From NCBI RefSeq assembly GCF_965223285.1, contig NZ_OZ244997.1, forward strand, positions 1,178,001-1,242,000: a stretch of 64,000 nucleotides of DNA, given 5' to 3'. The notes under the pieces are model-generated. The model did no database searches. It was not told the origin of the DNA and saw only the letters and a list, made by a program, of their open reading frames with translations. Shown piece after piece: positions 1 through 7,695 of the stretch. Numbering within the stretch: position 1 is the stretch's first letter; each line of letters starts with the position of its first letter. The position numbers were made by a program, and so were the translations under genes. Origin of the DNA: Leptofilum sp965223285. GTDB taxonomy: Bacteria; Chloroflexota; Anaerolineae; Promineifilales; Promineifilaceae.

Positions 1-19
1 TTTATGTAAAGCAATGAGA

Positions 20-769
20 TTAGGCAGCCTGAATTGCCTGGATCAAAGCAGGCAGAATTTCACCAGATGGCCCAGAAAGCACCTCATCGGCCCAGCGGGT
101 TAGCGGGGTAGGCTGGGGATTGATTTCCACGAGCAGAGCCTTGTTTTCCAGAGCGTACATGGGCAGCGTGGCCGCTGGGTGTACCAGGGCAGAAGTGCCA
201 ACAGAAAAGAAGATGTCGCAGGATTGGGCGGCGTGAACGGCCGTTGTCAACACATCTCCGGGTAGATTTTCGCCAAACCACACCACATTCGGCCGTAGCA
301 AGCTGCCGCAGGTTGGGCATTTTGGTGGCACCTCATCACCTGCTGGCAATTGCGCCACAAAATGGCCATGCGTAAAGCACTTTGTTTCCATGATGTTACC
401 ATGCAGCGAGAGTACGTTGGTGCTGCCTGCCTCCTGGTGCAGCCCATCGACATTTTGGGTAATGACTGTGAGTTGTGGCACCAGGTTGGCCAATTCGACC
501 AACGCCACATGACCCGGATTTGGGGCTGCCCGATTCACCAGCTCCCGTCGCCAGGTATACCACTCCCACACCAGCTTGGGATTGCGCTGAAATGCTTGTG
601 GTGTAGCCAACTCTTGCGGATCATATTTGGCCCAGAGGCCCGTTTGTGCTTCACGGAAGGTCGGTACGCCACTCTCTGCCGAAATGCCCGCCCCGGTAAG
701 TACCGCAACAGATTGGGCGGTTTTCAATTTTTGGATGAGAGTGTCTGGAAAATGAAAATTGTCTGACAT
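20..769 (-). CDS. cobB: Sirtuin, NAD-dependent protein deacylase (CobB type)
   Basis: The 249-residue product removes acyl groups from lysines using NAD+. Visible motifs are GAGISAESGVPTFR (residues 26-39), TQNVDGLH (104-111) and SLHG with the catalytic His at 123. A Y-x-x-R pair in WYTWRR (Tyr71, Arg74) is the signature of class III sirtuins that prefer succinyl/malonyl lysine, so desuccinylase activity is likely (inference). The zinc knuckle is unusual: the second pair is normal (Cys151, Cys154), but the first reads C-F-T-H, with His134 where Cys is expected. An upstream in-frame extension exists, but the ATG at 769 is chosen because it matches the family start, is preceded by a purine-rich GAGAAAAAG, and avoids overlapping the divergent gene. 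Confidence 0.93.
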   Translation of the reverse strand: MSDNFHFPDTLIQKLKTAQSVAVLTGAGISAESGVPTFREAQTGLWAKYDPQELATPQAFQRNPKLVWEWYTWRRELVNRAAPNPGHVALVELANLVPQLTVITQNVDGLHQEAGSTNVLSLHGNIMETKCFTHGHFVAQLPAGDEVPPKCPTCGSLLRPNVVWFGENLPGDVLTTAVHAAQSCDIFFSVGTSALVHPAATLPMYALENKALLVEINPQPTPLTRWADEVLSGPSGEILPALIQAIQAA

Positions 770-786
770 ATCTTTTTCTCTATAAT
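759..786 (+). promoter_or_regulatory. Candidate sigma70-type promoter for the nuclease-fold/hpt pair
   Basis: TTGTCT (759-764), a 16-base spacer and a perfect TATAAT (781-786) lie 35 bases ahead of the TTG start at 821. The -35 box overlaps the start codon of the divergent sirtuin gene, so the two transcription units may interfere. Confidence 0.5.
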
Positions 787-820
787 GAGGGCAAATAAGT
801 AAACCACATGGAGCACTAAT

Positions 821-1204
821 TTGAGTCAAGAAACGCCTCAGCAGCCACAATTTGCCCACAAAATTGAAGAGGAATTTGCCCGCATTCTTGATTACTATGG
901 GATTGAATGGGAATATGAACCACGTACGTTTCCTCTGGTTTGGGACGATGATGGGAGCGTCACCACTGCATTTTCGCCTGATTTTTATTTGCCGGGTCAG
1001 GATTTGTATGTTGAGTTGACGACGTTGCGGCCCAAGCTTATTCGGCATAAAAACCGTAAAATTCGCCAGATGGCTGAATTATACCCCGATATCAACGTGA
1101 AGTTGTTTAAGCGAGATGATTTACGCAATCTAATGATCAAGTTTGGGTTAGATGGCGAGGCTGCGCCCATTGTTGGCACAGACGCACAGGACAATGACCA
1201 ATGA
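821..1204 (+). CDS. Small PD-(D/E)XK-like nuclease-fold protein
   Basis: This 127-residue protein starts with TTG. The core has an N-terminal helix containing EEFARILDYYGI, then WEYEP, FSPDFYLP and YVELTT followed by a Lys/Arg-rich helix. Glu-helix, Asp in a beta strand and Glu in the next strand is the topology of PD-(D/E)XK nucleases, but the usual E-x-K is E-x-T here, so catalysis is uncertain. The stop codon overlaps the ATG of hpt (ATGA), so the two are translationally coupled. I do not recognise a named family, and a role in nucleotide or DNA metabolism is only suggested by the partner. Confidence 0.75.
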   Translation: MSQETPQQPQFAHKIEEEFARILDYYGIEWEYEPRTFPLVWDDDGSVTTAFSPDFYLPGQDLYVELTTLRPKLIRHKNRKIRQMAELYPDINVKLFKRDDLRNLMIKFGLDGEAAPIVGTDAQDNDQ

Positions 1205-1785
1205 AGGCTACATTGCCACCAGAAGCCTATGGCGAATTATATGATGGTATTTCCAAAGTGCTTTTTTCTGCTGAAGCAATAGCAACCAGGGTAACTGAGT
1301 TGGGGGAGCAGGTGTCGGCAGATTATAACGGCCGTTACCCTCTCCTCGTTGGTGTGCTGAATGGCGTTGTCCCCTTCATGGCCGATTTACTAAGGACAAT
1401 TACCATCCCGGTGGAAGTAGATTACCTGGCTATTGCCAGTTATTCAGCCGAAACGCGCGAGCGCGGTCTGGTGCGTCTGGAAAAAGATTTAGATGAGACT
1501 ATCAAAGACAGGCATTTGCTTTTTGTTGAGGACATGATCGACACCGGCCTCACGCTCAATTACTTGCTGCAAAATTTACGGGCCCGCGAACCAGCCAGCA
1601 TCGAGGTATGCACCTTGTTCGATAAATCCCGCCGCCGCCTTATCAATTTACCCATCAAATACAAAGGGTTCGACCTCCCGGACCGCTTTGTAGTTGGGTA
1701 TGGCTTGGATTATCGCGGCAAATACCGCAACCTGCCTTTTGTCGGCCTCCTGAAGCCAGAAATATTTCAACCCAATAACAGATAA
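1201..1785 (+). CDS. hpt: Hypoxanthine phosphoribosyltransferase
   Basis: The enzyme salvages hypoxanthine/guanine with PRPP to IMP/GMP in the cytoplasm. The 194-residue product has the PRPP-binding loop LLFVEDMIDTGLTL around residue 102-115, the N-terminal PLLVGVLNG segment and the C-terminal DRFVVGYGLDYRGKYRNLP flexible-loop/C-tail region typical of bacterial HPRT. Length is normal. It is coupled to the upstream nuclease-fold gene by a 4-base ATGA overlap, so both are likely read from the promoter at 759-786. Confidence 0.95.
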   Translation: MKATLPPEAYGELYDGISKVLFSAEAIATRVTELGEQVSADYNGRYPLLVGVLNGVVPFMADLLRTITIPVEVDYLAIASYSAETRERGLVRLEKDLDETIKDRHLLFVEDMIDTGLTLNYLLQNLRAREPASIEVCTLFDKSRRRLINLPIKYKGFDLPDRFVVGYGLDYRGKYRNLPFVGLLKPEIFQPNNR

Positions 1786-1814
1786 AAAAAGCACACCCTG
1801 CCAAGAGTGTGCTT
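1784..1814 (-). terminator. Rho-independent terminator, minus strand
   Basis: AAGCACAC (1789-1796) pairs with GTGTGCTT (1807-1814). On the minus strand the hairpin is followed by seven T residues. On the plus strand the trailing bases are A-rich, so it serves minus-strand transcription: either the long 3' end of mgtE or the candidate RNA upstream of it. Confidence 0.7.
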
Positions 1815-2124
1815 AAAAAGCGAGGAGCCCCAAGTAACCATCTGGTACTTTACCGCTTCCATTGATTCGAGTGACATTTGTCTCCCGTTCTCTCTGAAAC
1901 TTGCTTACTAACTCATGTGCAATTACCAATCATATATGAATACGGTATATTACACATCTTGTTAGAAAGTCTTGCTTTGGCTTTCTAAACTTCTATTCTC
2001 AATATCTTTCAATATGTTGAATTTTTAGTTTAGATCCCCGCAGCTTCGGTAAAAAACCGTCCAATTTCTCGGAGCTTCCTCTATCCCATAGATAAAAGCA
2101 GCTAGTACTTTTTACCTACAAGAT
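1784..2124 (-). ncRNA. Candidate structured non-coding RNA of unknown family
   Basis: The 420-base gap between hpt and mgtE has no ORF but is rich in complementary segments when read on the minus strand. TCTAAACT pairs with AGTTTAGA, TTAGAAAG with CTTTCTAA, AAGTACC with GGTTACTT (bulged U), and a long-range helix joins GAGGAAGCTCC (about 2071-2081) to GGGGCTCCTC (about 1822-1831). A 5' hairpin of about 21 pairs (2075-2132) uses the same GAGGAAG and so competes with the long-range helix. The RNA ends at the U-tract terminator at 1784-1814. A possible promoter (TAGACA, 18 bases, TATACT) starts it near 2124. It matches none of tmRNA, RNase P, SRP or 6S RNA as I know them, and it could instead be the mgtE 3' UTR. 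Confidence 0.35.
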
Positions 2125-2205
2125 AGAGGAAGTATAGATAATAGCATGTGCAACTGTCTACTGATCTTTGTCTGGCAAAAAGATGACAAAAATCATGTTT
2201 GGTGC

Positions 2206-3561
2206 CTAAATTCCCAGGATCAACTTCGCTAGAGAAAAGTAAATGAGCAAGCCAGTCGCATCCACAATGGTGGCAATCATCGGGCCGCTGATAACGGTGG
2301 GATCAATCCGCACGCGATCTGCCAAGATGGGAATGACGGTGGCCACCGTTGTGGACCAAATAACGATGATGGGCAGCGTGAGAGCAACGACCAGTGCCAC
2401 CTCGAAGCCTGTTTGCCACAGCAAGGCACGCACGATGCCCACGGCACCCATCACAACGCCTAGCAGAAGCCCGACGGAGACCTCGCGCCGCCAGGCTGCG
2501 CCTAAATTGCTTAGGCGCACTTCGTCTAACGTGATGGCACGGATGATGGTGGCGACGGTTTGTGAGCCAGCGTTACCGCCTGTGCCAGTAATGAGTGTGA
2601 TGAAGAAACCCAGAGCCACAATTAAATCCAGCTCATTTTGGAAGAAGCGTATCACTTCGCCGGAAAGGGTGGAGGCAACAAAGAGCAGCAGCAGCCAACC
2701 GATGCGCTTGCGCACTATCTGAAACACAGAGACGGCAAAGTAAGGTTGGTCTAGCGGTTCAGAACCACCGAGCCGCTGAATGTCTTCGGTAACTTCTTCC
2801 TCGAAGATGTCTAATACGTCATCCACGGTGACAACGCCGAGTAGCTCGTTGGTTTCGCTGACGACAGGGACGACGAAGTAGTCGTAGCGAGCGACAAATT
2901 CGGCCAACTCTTCCTGATCAGCCGTTGCGGGAACAGAGGCGACATCACTGCTCATGAGCGATTCGATGGTGGCATCGGGCTGTGACAAGATGAGTACCCG
3001 TAGCGGAACCACGCCGATGAGCTTCTTGTCGCGGTCTACCACATACAGGTAATGCAATGTTTCGGCATCTTCCAGAGAACGCAAGTAGTCGAAGGTTTCG
3101 CTAACGGTCCATTGGCGACGCAGGGCAACCACGTCACGGGTCATAAGGCGGCCTGCGGTTTCCTCCTCGTAGGCTAGCAGTCCTTGCACTTCGGCCGCTT
3201 CTTCTGGCTCCATGAGTCCAATGAGCCTGTCTGAAACTTCTTCTGGCAAATCTTCCAGGAACTCGGCGGCATCGTCCATCGGCAGCTCGTCGAGAAGGTC
3301 GGCCAGCCGTTCATCGTCTACTTTTTCTACCAGCTCTTGCCGCACTTGGCCACCGGTTTCATCTAGCACTTCACTGGCAATTTCAACTGGCAGCAGCTCA
3401 AAGACGGTAACGGCCGTTTCTGGTTCCAACTCATCTAGCAGCACAGCAATATCGGCGGGATGCACCCGCTCGAGCTGTGTCTGGAGTTCGACTAGCTGGC
3501 CATCGGCCACAAACTGCTCAATATCTTCAATTGGGAGGAAATTCATTGCATTTTCATCCAT
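2206..3561 (-). CDS. mgtE: Magnesium transporter MgtE
   Basis: Mg2+ channel/transporter of the inner membrane, 451 residues. Order: N-terminal superhelical MgtE domain (HPADIAVLLDEL, LPMDDAAEFLEDLP), two CBS domains (LMTRDVVAL ... VVTVDDVLDIFEEE), then about five membrane helices containing the family motif TGTGGNAGSQ. The ATG at 3561 is preceded by AGGAG at 8 bases. A longer in-frame ORF reaching 3807 is rejected because it would run through the promoter and the divergent gene. The roughly 80-base leader is too short for an M-box riboswitch. Confidence 0.94.
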   Translation of the reverse strand: MDENAMNFLPIEDIEQFVADGQLVELQTQLERVHPADIAVLLDELEPETAVTVFELLPVEIASEVLDETGGQVRQELVEKVDDERLADLLDELPMDDAAEFLEDLPEEVSDRLIGLMEPEEAAEVQGLLAYEEETAGRLMTRDVVALRRQWTVSETFDYLRSLEDAETLHYLYVVDRDKKLIGVVPLRVLILSQPDATIESLMSSDVASVPATADQEELAEFVARYDYFVVPVVSETNELLGVVTVDDVLDIFEEEVTEDIQRLGGSEPLDQPYFAVSVFQIVRKRIGWLLLLFVASTLSGEVIRFFQNELDLIVALGFFITLITGTGGNAGSQTVATIIRAITLDEVRLSNLGAAWRREVSVGLLLGVVMGAVGIVRALLWQTGFEVALVVALTLPIIVIWSTTVATVIPILADRVRIDPTVISGPMIATIVDATGLLIYFSLAKLILGI

Positions 3562-3648
3562 CTTGAAAGCTCCTAATTTGGGAGGGAATGTGTGTGTTGT
3601 GGCCGCAGCGAGCATAAATGCCACAAAAGAGAACGGGGCAGCCGCCCC

Positions 3649-3676
3649 ATTATATCCCACTAAATTCGTGATACAA
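3649..3676 (-). promoter_or_regulatory. Promoter of mgtE
   Basis: On the minus strand TTGTAT (3671-3676), 16 bases, then TATAAT (3649-3654). The leader after it contains GGGGCGGCTGCCCC and a TTGTGGC paired with GCCACAA hairpin, which could affect translation, but no recognisable riboswitch. Confidence 0.6.
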
Positions 3677-3697
3677 TCCAAAGGGAAGGAGAATTTG

Positions 3698-4540
3698 ATG
3701 ATACCCGCGCTATTGTTGATCAACTTTTTGTTGATGATTGGGATGCCCATCTTGTTGGGAATCTGGCTATCCCGTAGGCTAAAGGTGGGTTGGTCGCTCT
3801 TTGCCATCGGGGCTGGTGCGTTTGTTTTAGCGCAGGTTGGGCACTTGCCTTTTAACTGGCTCGTTTTGCAGCAGCTAGCGTGGGTAACGCCCGATAATTT
3901 ACTGCTCTACGCCACCTTTTTAGGATTATCTGCTGGCAGTTTTGAAGGTGTCATGCGCTATATTACTTTTCGCTTTTGGGCAAAGAAGGCGCGCAGTTGG
4001 GGGACAGGCATGATGGTGGGCGCAGGGCATGGCGGTGTTGAAGCAATCATCCTCGGAGTGCTGGGTTTGATTAATTTCACCATCTTGCTTGGGTTGCGCG
4101 AAGGGTATTTTGCGGACATTTTGGCATCTGTGCCAGAGGATCAGCTTTATTTGGTAGACCAGCAAATTGAGGCGTTGTTTGGTGTGTCGCCTGCGATTGC
4201 CGTGTTTGGGGCATTGGAGCGATTTTTTGCCATTTTGCTCCATTTATCCGCGTCGTTGCTGGTGATGCAGGCTTTTGTACGCAAGCAGCTGCGCTGGTTT
4301 GGGGCTGGCATTTTGTGGCATGCGCTTATTGATGGCGTTCTGGTGTATATGGTTGTGACACAAAGCGCAATTATGGCCGAGACTGTGTTGGGCGTGATGA
4401 GTGGGGTAAGTTTGGCGATTATCTTTTGGCTGCGCCGACCAGAGCCTGTCGAGGCGGAATTGCCGCCGTTGCCTGCGCTGGAGCCATTGTCGCCACTAGC
4501 AGTTTCACAGGATTCCTTGGATCAGAGTAAATATTCTTGA
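3698..4540 (+). CDS. YhfC-family intramembrane metalloprotease
   Basis: A 280-residue polytopic membrane protein. Conserved polar motifs within membrane segments are SFEGVMRY, GAGHGGVEA, HLSASLLV and WHALIDG, the Glu/His pattern of the YhfC family, distantly related to CAAX/PrsW intramembrane proteases. The start ATG at 3698 follows GGAAGGAG; the longer ORF starting at 3212 is antisense to mgtE and rejected. It is divergent from mgtE and upstream of an ABC exporter pair, and its substrate is unknown. Confidence 0.82.
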   Translation: MIPALLLINFLLMIGMPILLGIWLSRRLKVGWSLFAIGAGAFVLAQVGHLPFNWLVLQQLAWVTPDNLLLYATFLGLSAGSFEGVMRYITFRFWAKKARSWGTGMMVGAGHGGVEAIILGVLGLINFTILLGLREGYFADILASVPEDQLYLVDQQIEALFGVSPAIAVFGALERFFAILLHLSASLLVMQAFVRKQLRWFGAGILWHALIDGVLVYMVVTQSAIMAETVLGVMSGVSLAIIFWLRRPEPVEAELPPLPALEPLSPLAVSQDSLDQSKYS

Positions 4541-4573
4541 TAAAAATTCGTGTAGCGTTTATTGGGTGCGCGT

Positions 4574-5503
4574 ATGATTGAGACGACTAACTTAACAAAG
4601 CGGTTTGGGGAGAATACGGCCGTTGACCGCCTCACCCTTACTATTCCTGAAGGAGAAGTATTTGGCTTTTTGGGGCCTAATGGGGCCGGCAAAACCACCA
4701 CGGTGCGCATGTTGGCTGGCCTAATTTCGCCAACGGCAGGCGGTGCTACGCTGCTGGGCCACAAGCTGGGTGAGTCCGATATTGAAATTCGGCGCAATGT
4801 GGGCATTCTTACCGAGACCCCCGGCATGTATGAGCGGCTCTCAGCGCTTAAGAACCTCACCATTTATGCGCGGCTCTATGAAGTTAAGGACGTGCCTGGG
4901 CAGGTAGAGAAATATTTGCGAATGTTGGGCTTGTGGGAGCGACGCAATGATGCCACAGGAACCTTCAGCAAGGGGATGCGGCAGAAGTTAGCCATCGCCC
5001 GTGCCTTGCTGCACGAACCGCGTATTCTGTTTTTGGATGAGCCAAGCGCAGGGCTAGACCCCGAGGCAGCGCGGCTGGTGCGTGATTTTATTGGGGATGT
5101 GAAGGAGCAGGGGCGCACCATCTTCTTAACGACGCACAATTTGGACGAAGCAGACCGCCTGTGTGACCGTATTGCCGTGTTCAAGAGCCGGCTGCGGGTG
5201 TTGGATACGCCAGAGGGTTTGCGGCAGCAGCTATACGGCCGTCAGGTCGTCTTTCATCTTGCCAGCGAAGCACAAACGGGCGTGCCTATCCTGCAAAATT
5301 TGCCCTACATTAAAAATATTGAGGCGCACGAAAACAAGCTGCTGGTGGCAGTGGACGAACTAGAACTGCATAATCCAGAAATGATCCGATTGCTGGTGAA
5401 CGGGGGACAAAACATTCAGTTTGTGGGCGAGCTACGCCACTCGCTGGAAGAGATTTACCTCCAGCTAATTAACCGTGAGGAGCAGGCTGATGGACAAAAT
5501 TAA
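4574..5503 (+). CDS. ABC transporter ATP-binding protein (CcmA/NatA type)
   Basis: ATPase of an ABC-2 type exporter, 309 residues. Walker A is GPNGAGKTT, the signature is FSKGMRQKLAIARAL, Walker B is ILFLDEPSAGLDP and the switch His is in TTHNLDEADRL. A C-terminal regulatory domain follows, as in drug or Na+ exporters. ATG at 4574 is preferred over an upstream TTG at 4562, though neither has a strong ribosome site. It overlaps the permease gene by 14 bases. Confidence 0.9.
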   Translation: MIETTNLTKRFGENTAVDRLTLTIPEGEVFGFLGPNGAGKTTTVRMLAGLISPTAGGATLLGHKLGESDIEIRRNVGILTETPGMYERLSALKNLTIYARLYEVKDVPGQVEKYLRMLGLWERRNDATGTFSKGMRQKLAIARALLHEPRILFLDEPSAGLDPEAARLVRDFIGDVKEQGRTIFLTTHNLDEADRLCDRIAVFKSRLRVLDTPEGLRQQLYGRQVVFHLASEAQTGVPILQNLPYIKNIEAHENKLLVAVDELELHNPEMIRLLVNGGQNIQFVGELRHSLEEIYLQLINREEQADGQN

Positions 5504-6287
5504 CACCATTATCAACAAGGAGTGGGCAGAGGTGTTTAAGAATAAGCTGGTGCTGTTTTCCGTGGCGTTTTTGCCACTGCTGCTAACTGCACTGCCTCTC
5601 ATTACCATCTACTCTATGCAGGGCCTGACCCCTGAAGAGATGGCAACAAGCACAACCCAAGGTACCCCGGATGAATTTTTTGGGGACATTTGCTTGGGGC
5701 TGAATGAGGCAGATTGTACCACTGTGTACATGCTCAATATTTTTACCTTGCTGTTCATGATTTTGCCGGTGATGGTGCCGGTGACCATTGCCGCTTACAG
5801 CATTGTAGGGGAGAAATCGACGCGAAGTTTGGAGCCGCTGCTGGCCACGCCCATAACTACTATTGAGCTGATTTTGGGTAAGGGGATAGCGGCCGTTTTA
5901 CCAGCCATTGTGGTGACCTGGCTGTCTTTTGGTATTTATTTAATTGGGGCGCGCCTGATGACCAATGAGACGGTCTTTGCCCGCATCATTGATCCGATGT
6001 GGCTGTTGGCGGTCTTTTTGGTGGGGCCGCTCCTGGCGGTGCTGGCGGTTTGTGCGGCCATGATGATCTCTTCACGTGTATCAGACCCGCGTACGGCAGA
6101 GCAGCTGTCTGGTGCAGTGATGCTGCCCATCATTTTGCTGGTGATGGGGCAATCATTTGGCGTGTTTTTGTTGAGTAGTGAGCTGGTGTTGGTAACGGCC
6201 GTTGTTCTCATCATTTTGGACGCCATTTTGTTTTATCTCACCGTTAAGATGTTCCAGCGCGAAACAATCTTGACACGCTGGAAGTAG
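5490..6287 (+). CDS. ABC-2 type transporter permease
   Basis: A 265-residue membrane subunit with six predicted helices. It shows the ABC-2 hallmark GEKSTRSLEPLLATPITT followed by ELILGKG, plus a large extracytoplasmic loop after the first helix. GAGGAG ends 8 bases before the ATG at 5490. It pairs with the overlapping ATPase to form a half-size exporter; the substrate cannot be told from sequence. Confidence 0.9.
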   Translation: MDKINTIINKEWAEVFKNKLVLFSVAFLPLLLTALPLITIYSMQGLTPEEMATSTTQGTPDEFFGDICLGLNEADCTTVYMLNIFTLLFMILPVMVPVTIAAYSIVGEKSTRSLEPLLATPITTIELILGKGIAAVLPAIVVTWLSFGIYLIGARLMTNETVFARIIDPMWLLAVFLVGPLLAVLAVCAAMMISSRVSDPRTAEQLSGAVMLPIILLVMGQSFGVFLLSSELVLVTAVVLIILDAILFYLTVKMFQRETILTRWK

Positions 6288-6337
6288 AGATTAGAGATTA
6301 AAGAGCTACCCAGCCTCCAATCTCTAATCTCCCAAAA
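6288..6337. repeat. Inverted repeat of the GAGATTGGAG/AATCTCTAATCTC family
   Basis: AGAGATTAGAGATTA is followed 21 bases later by CAATCTCTAATCTC, forming a hairpin just after the permease stop. Related sequences occur at 24697-24742 and, remarkably, inside argD at 27862-27912. It may act as a terminator or mRNA stabiliser. Confidence 0.6.
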
Positions 6338-6352
6338 CAAAGGATAAACGTT

Positions 6353-7288
6353 GTGAACTTAGCCGGCCTCAAGATTGGACACGCCACCGATGAACAGTTT
6401 TACACGGGCTGCACCGTGTTTTTATGCCCACCAAATACCGTTGCCAGCGTGGATGTCCGCGGCCCCGCACCGGGTAGCCGGGAAGCAATGCTGCTCCAGC
6501 CAGACAAACCCATTCAGTACATCCAGGCGGTGATGCTGACAGGGGGAAGCGCGTTTGGCCTGGCCAGTGCCGATGGGGCCATGCGCTGGCTTGCTGAACA
6601 CGACATTGGCCATCCCACGCCTATTCGTCCAATTCCGCTGGTGCCAACGGCCGTTGTCTACGACCTGTTCATGAATAATGGCCAACGCCTACCGGATGCC
6701 GAGATGGGGTATGAGGCGTGCCAAAATGCAGTCGCATCAGATGTGCTTCAGGGCAATGTAGGTGCCGGTGCTGGCGTCACGGTCGGCAAATGGGGGGGCT
6801 TCCAAACGATCATGAAAGGCGGTTTTGGTCTGCACAGTGTTATGGTTGATGGCATAGTGGTGGGCGCAGGGGCTGTGGTGAATGCCATAGGCGATGTGGT
6901 AAATGTAGATGGATCGGTTTTGGCGGGGGCGCGGGATGCCAACGGCCGTTGGCTTGTAGAGCAAAACCCATACCGTCAATTCCCCAACTTGCCTGCTGCC
7001 CCTGTGGGTACCAACACGACGCTGGTGGTGCTATTTACCAATGCAAAACTGAGTAAAATTGAGGCCAATCGCCTGGCTCAACGGGCGCACGACGGCTTTG
7101 CCATCGCCATCCGACCCGTGCACACAACCCACGATGGCGATACGGCCTATGCTTTGGCCACGGGGCAGGTGGAGGCTTCTTTTGATCTGGTGGCCAACGT
7201 GGCAGTTGAGGTGGTGGCCGAGGCAATTCGCAACGGCGTGCGGCAGGCAGCGGCAGTTGGACCAATTCCAGGTTTGGCTACAGAATAA
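6353..7288 (+). CDS. P1 family (DmpA/NylC-like) self-processing peptidase
   Basis: N-terminal-nucleophile hydrolase of MEROPS family S58, 311 residues, GTG start with AAAGGATAA upstream. Family motifs include IGHATD, GCTVFLCP, LTGGSAFGLA and GAGAGVTVGKWGG. The expected autocleavage site is in GTNTTLVVL: Asn221/Thr222, giving Thr222 as the catalytic nucleophile of the small subunit, as in the nylon hydrolase NylC. Members cleave beta-peptides, D-amino acid amides or oligoamides; the actual substrate is unknown. Confidence 0.88.
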   Translation: MNLAGLKIGHATDEQFYTGCTVFLCPPNTVASVDVRGPAPGSREAMLLQPDKPIQYIQAVMLTGGSAFGLASADGAMRWLAEHDIGHPTPIRPIPLVPTAVVYDLFMNNGQRLPDAEMGYEACQNAVASDVLQGNVGAGAGVTVGKWGGFQTIMKGGFGLHSVMVDGIVVGAGAVVNAIGDVVNVDGSVLAGARDANGRWLVEQNPYRQFPNLPAAPVGTNTTLVVLFTNAKLSKIEANRLAQRAHDGFAIAIRPVHTTHDGDTAYALATGQVEASFDLVANVAVEVVAEAIRNGVRQAAAVGPIPGLATE

Positions 7289-7342
7289 GACGGCCGTACC
7301 CAATTGACAATATTTTCACAGAGGAAATGAGGAGGTTGAACC

Positions 7343-7672
7343 ATGCAATTCAAAAAGTACGACAAAGTTGTAACCGCAGATGATGTCGTTTTGGGTGACC
7401 TATTACGCATTCATCATCGGGAAGAGGATGTAAATCCTGAACTTCGCCTTTATGCCAGCTATTTGGAGGTTTGGAGCGTGGATTTAGGTGGTCACATATA
7501 CATCCCGTCTGAGTATATCGAAGAGTATGATGCTGCCGCCAGGACAATTTATATTGCTGAAACTCTGAGCGTTGTGCAGCAAGAGACCTGGGATCGGGCA
7601 CCAAGTTTTATTGCGGGTCGACAAAGCCGTAAGGAAGAGTTACCCATCGAAGGAATCCAATCCATTGCCTAA
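7343..7672 (+). CDS. Small PRC-barrel-like protein, function unknown
   Basis: A 109-residue soluble acidic protein that starts with ATG after GAGGTTGAACC. It has a beta-rich layout (DVVLGDLLRIHH, LEVWSVDLGGHIYIPSEYIEEYD, RTIYIAE) resembling PRC-barrel domains. No membrane segment or catalytic motif is visible. It sits 23 bases upstream of the FNT channel gene and may be cotranscribed with it. Confidence 0.65.
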   Translation: MQFKKYDKVVTADDVVLGDLLRIHHREEDVNPELRLYASYLEVWSVDLGGHIYIPSEYIEEYDAAARTIYIAETLSVVQQETWDRAPSFIAGRQSRKEELPIEGIQSIA

Positions 7673-7695
7673 AACATTTGGGAGAAACCAGATAT

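Noticed and set aside
2041..2055. A 14-base match (ACCGAAGCTGCGG region, minus strand) to a conserved 23S rRNA segment
   Set aside because: The match does not extend on either side and the surroundings bear no resemblance to 23S rRNA, so it is coincidence.
3562..3697. M-box riboswitch upstream of mgtE
   Set aside because: The leader is only about 80 bases and lacks the M-box helices; two simple hairpins are all that can be seen.
3212..3697. Long plus-strand ORF extension upstream of the YhfC gene
   Set aside because: It is antisense to the conserved N-terminal region of mgtE, is Ser-rich low complexity and has no family match.
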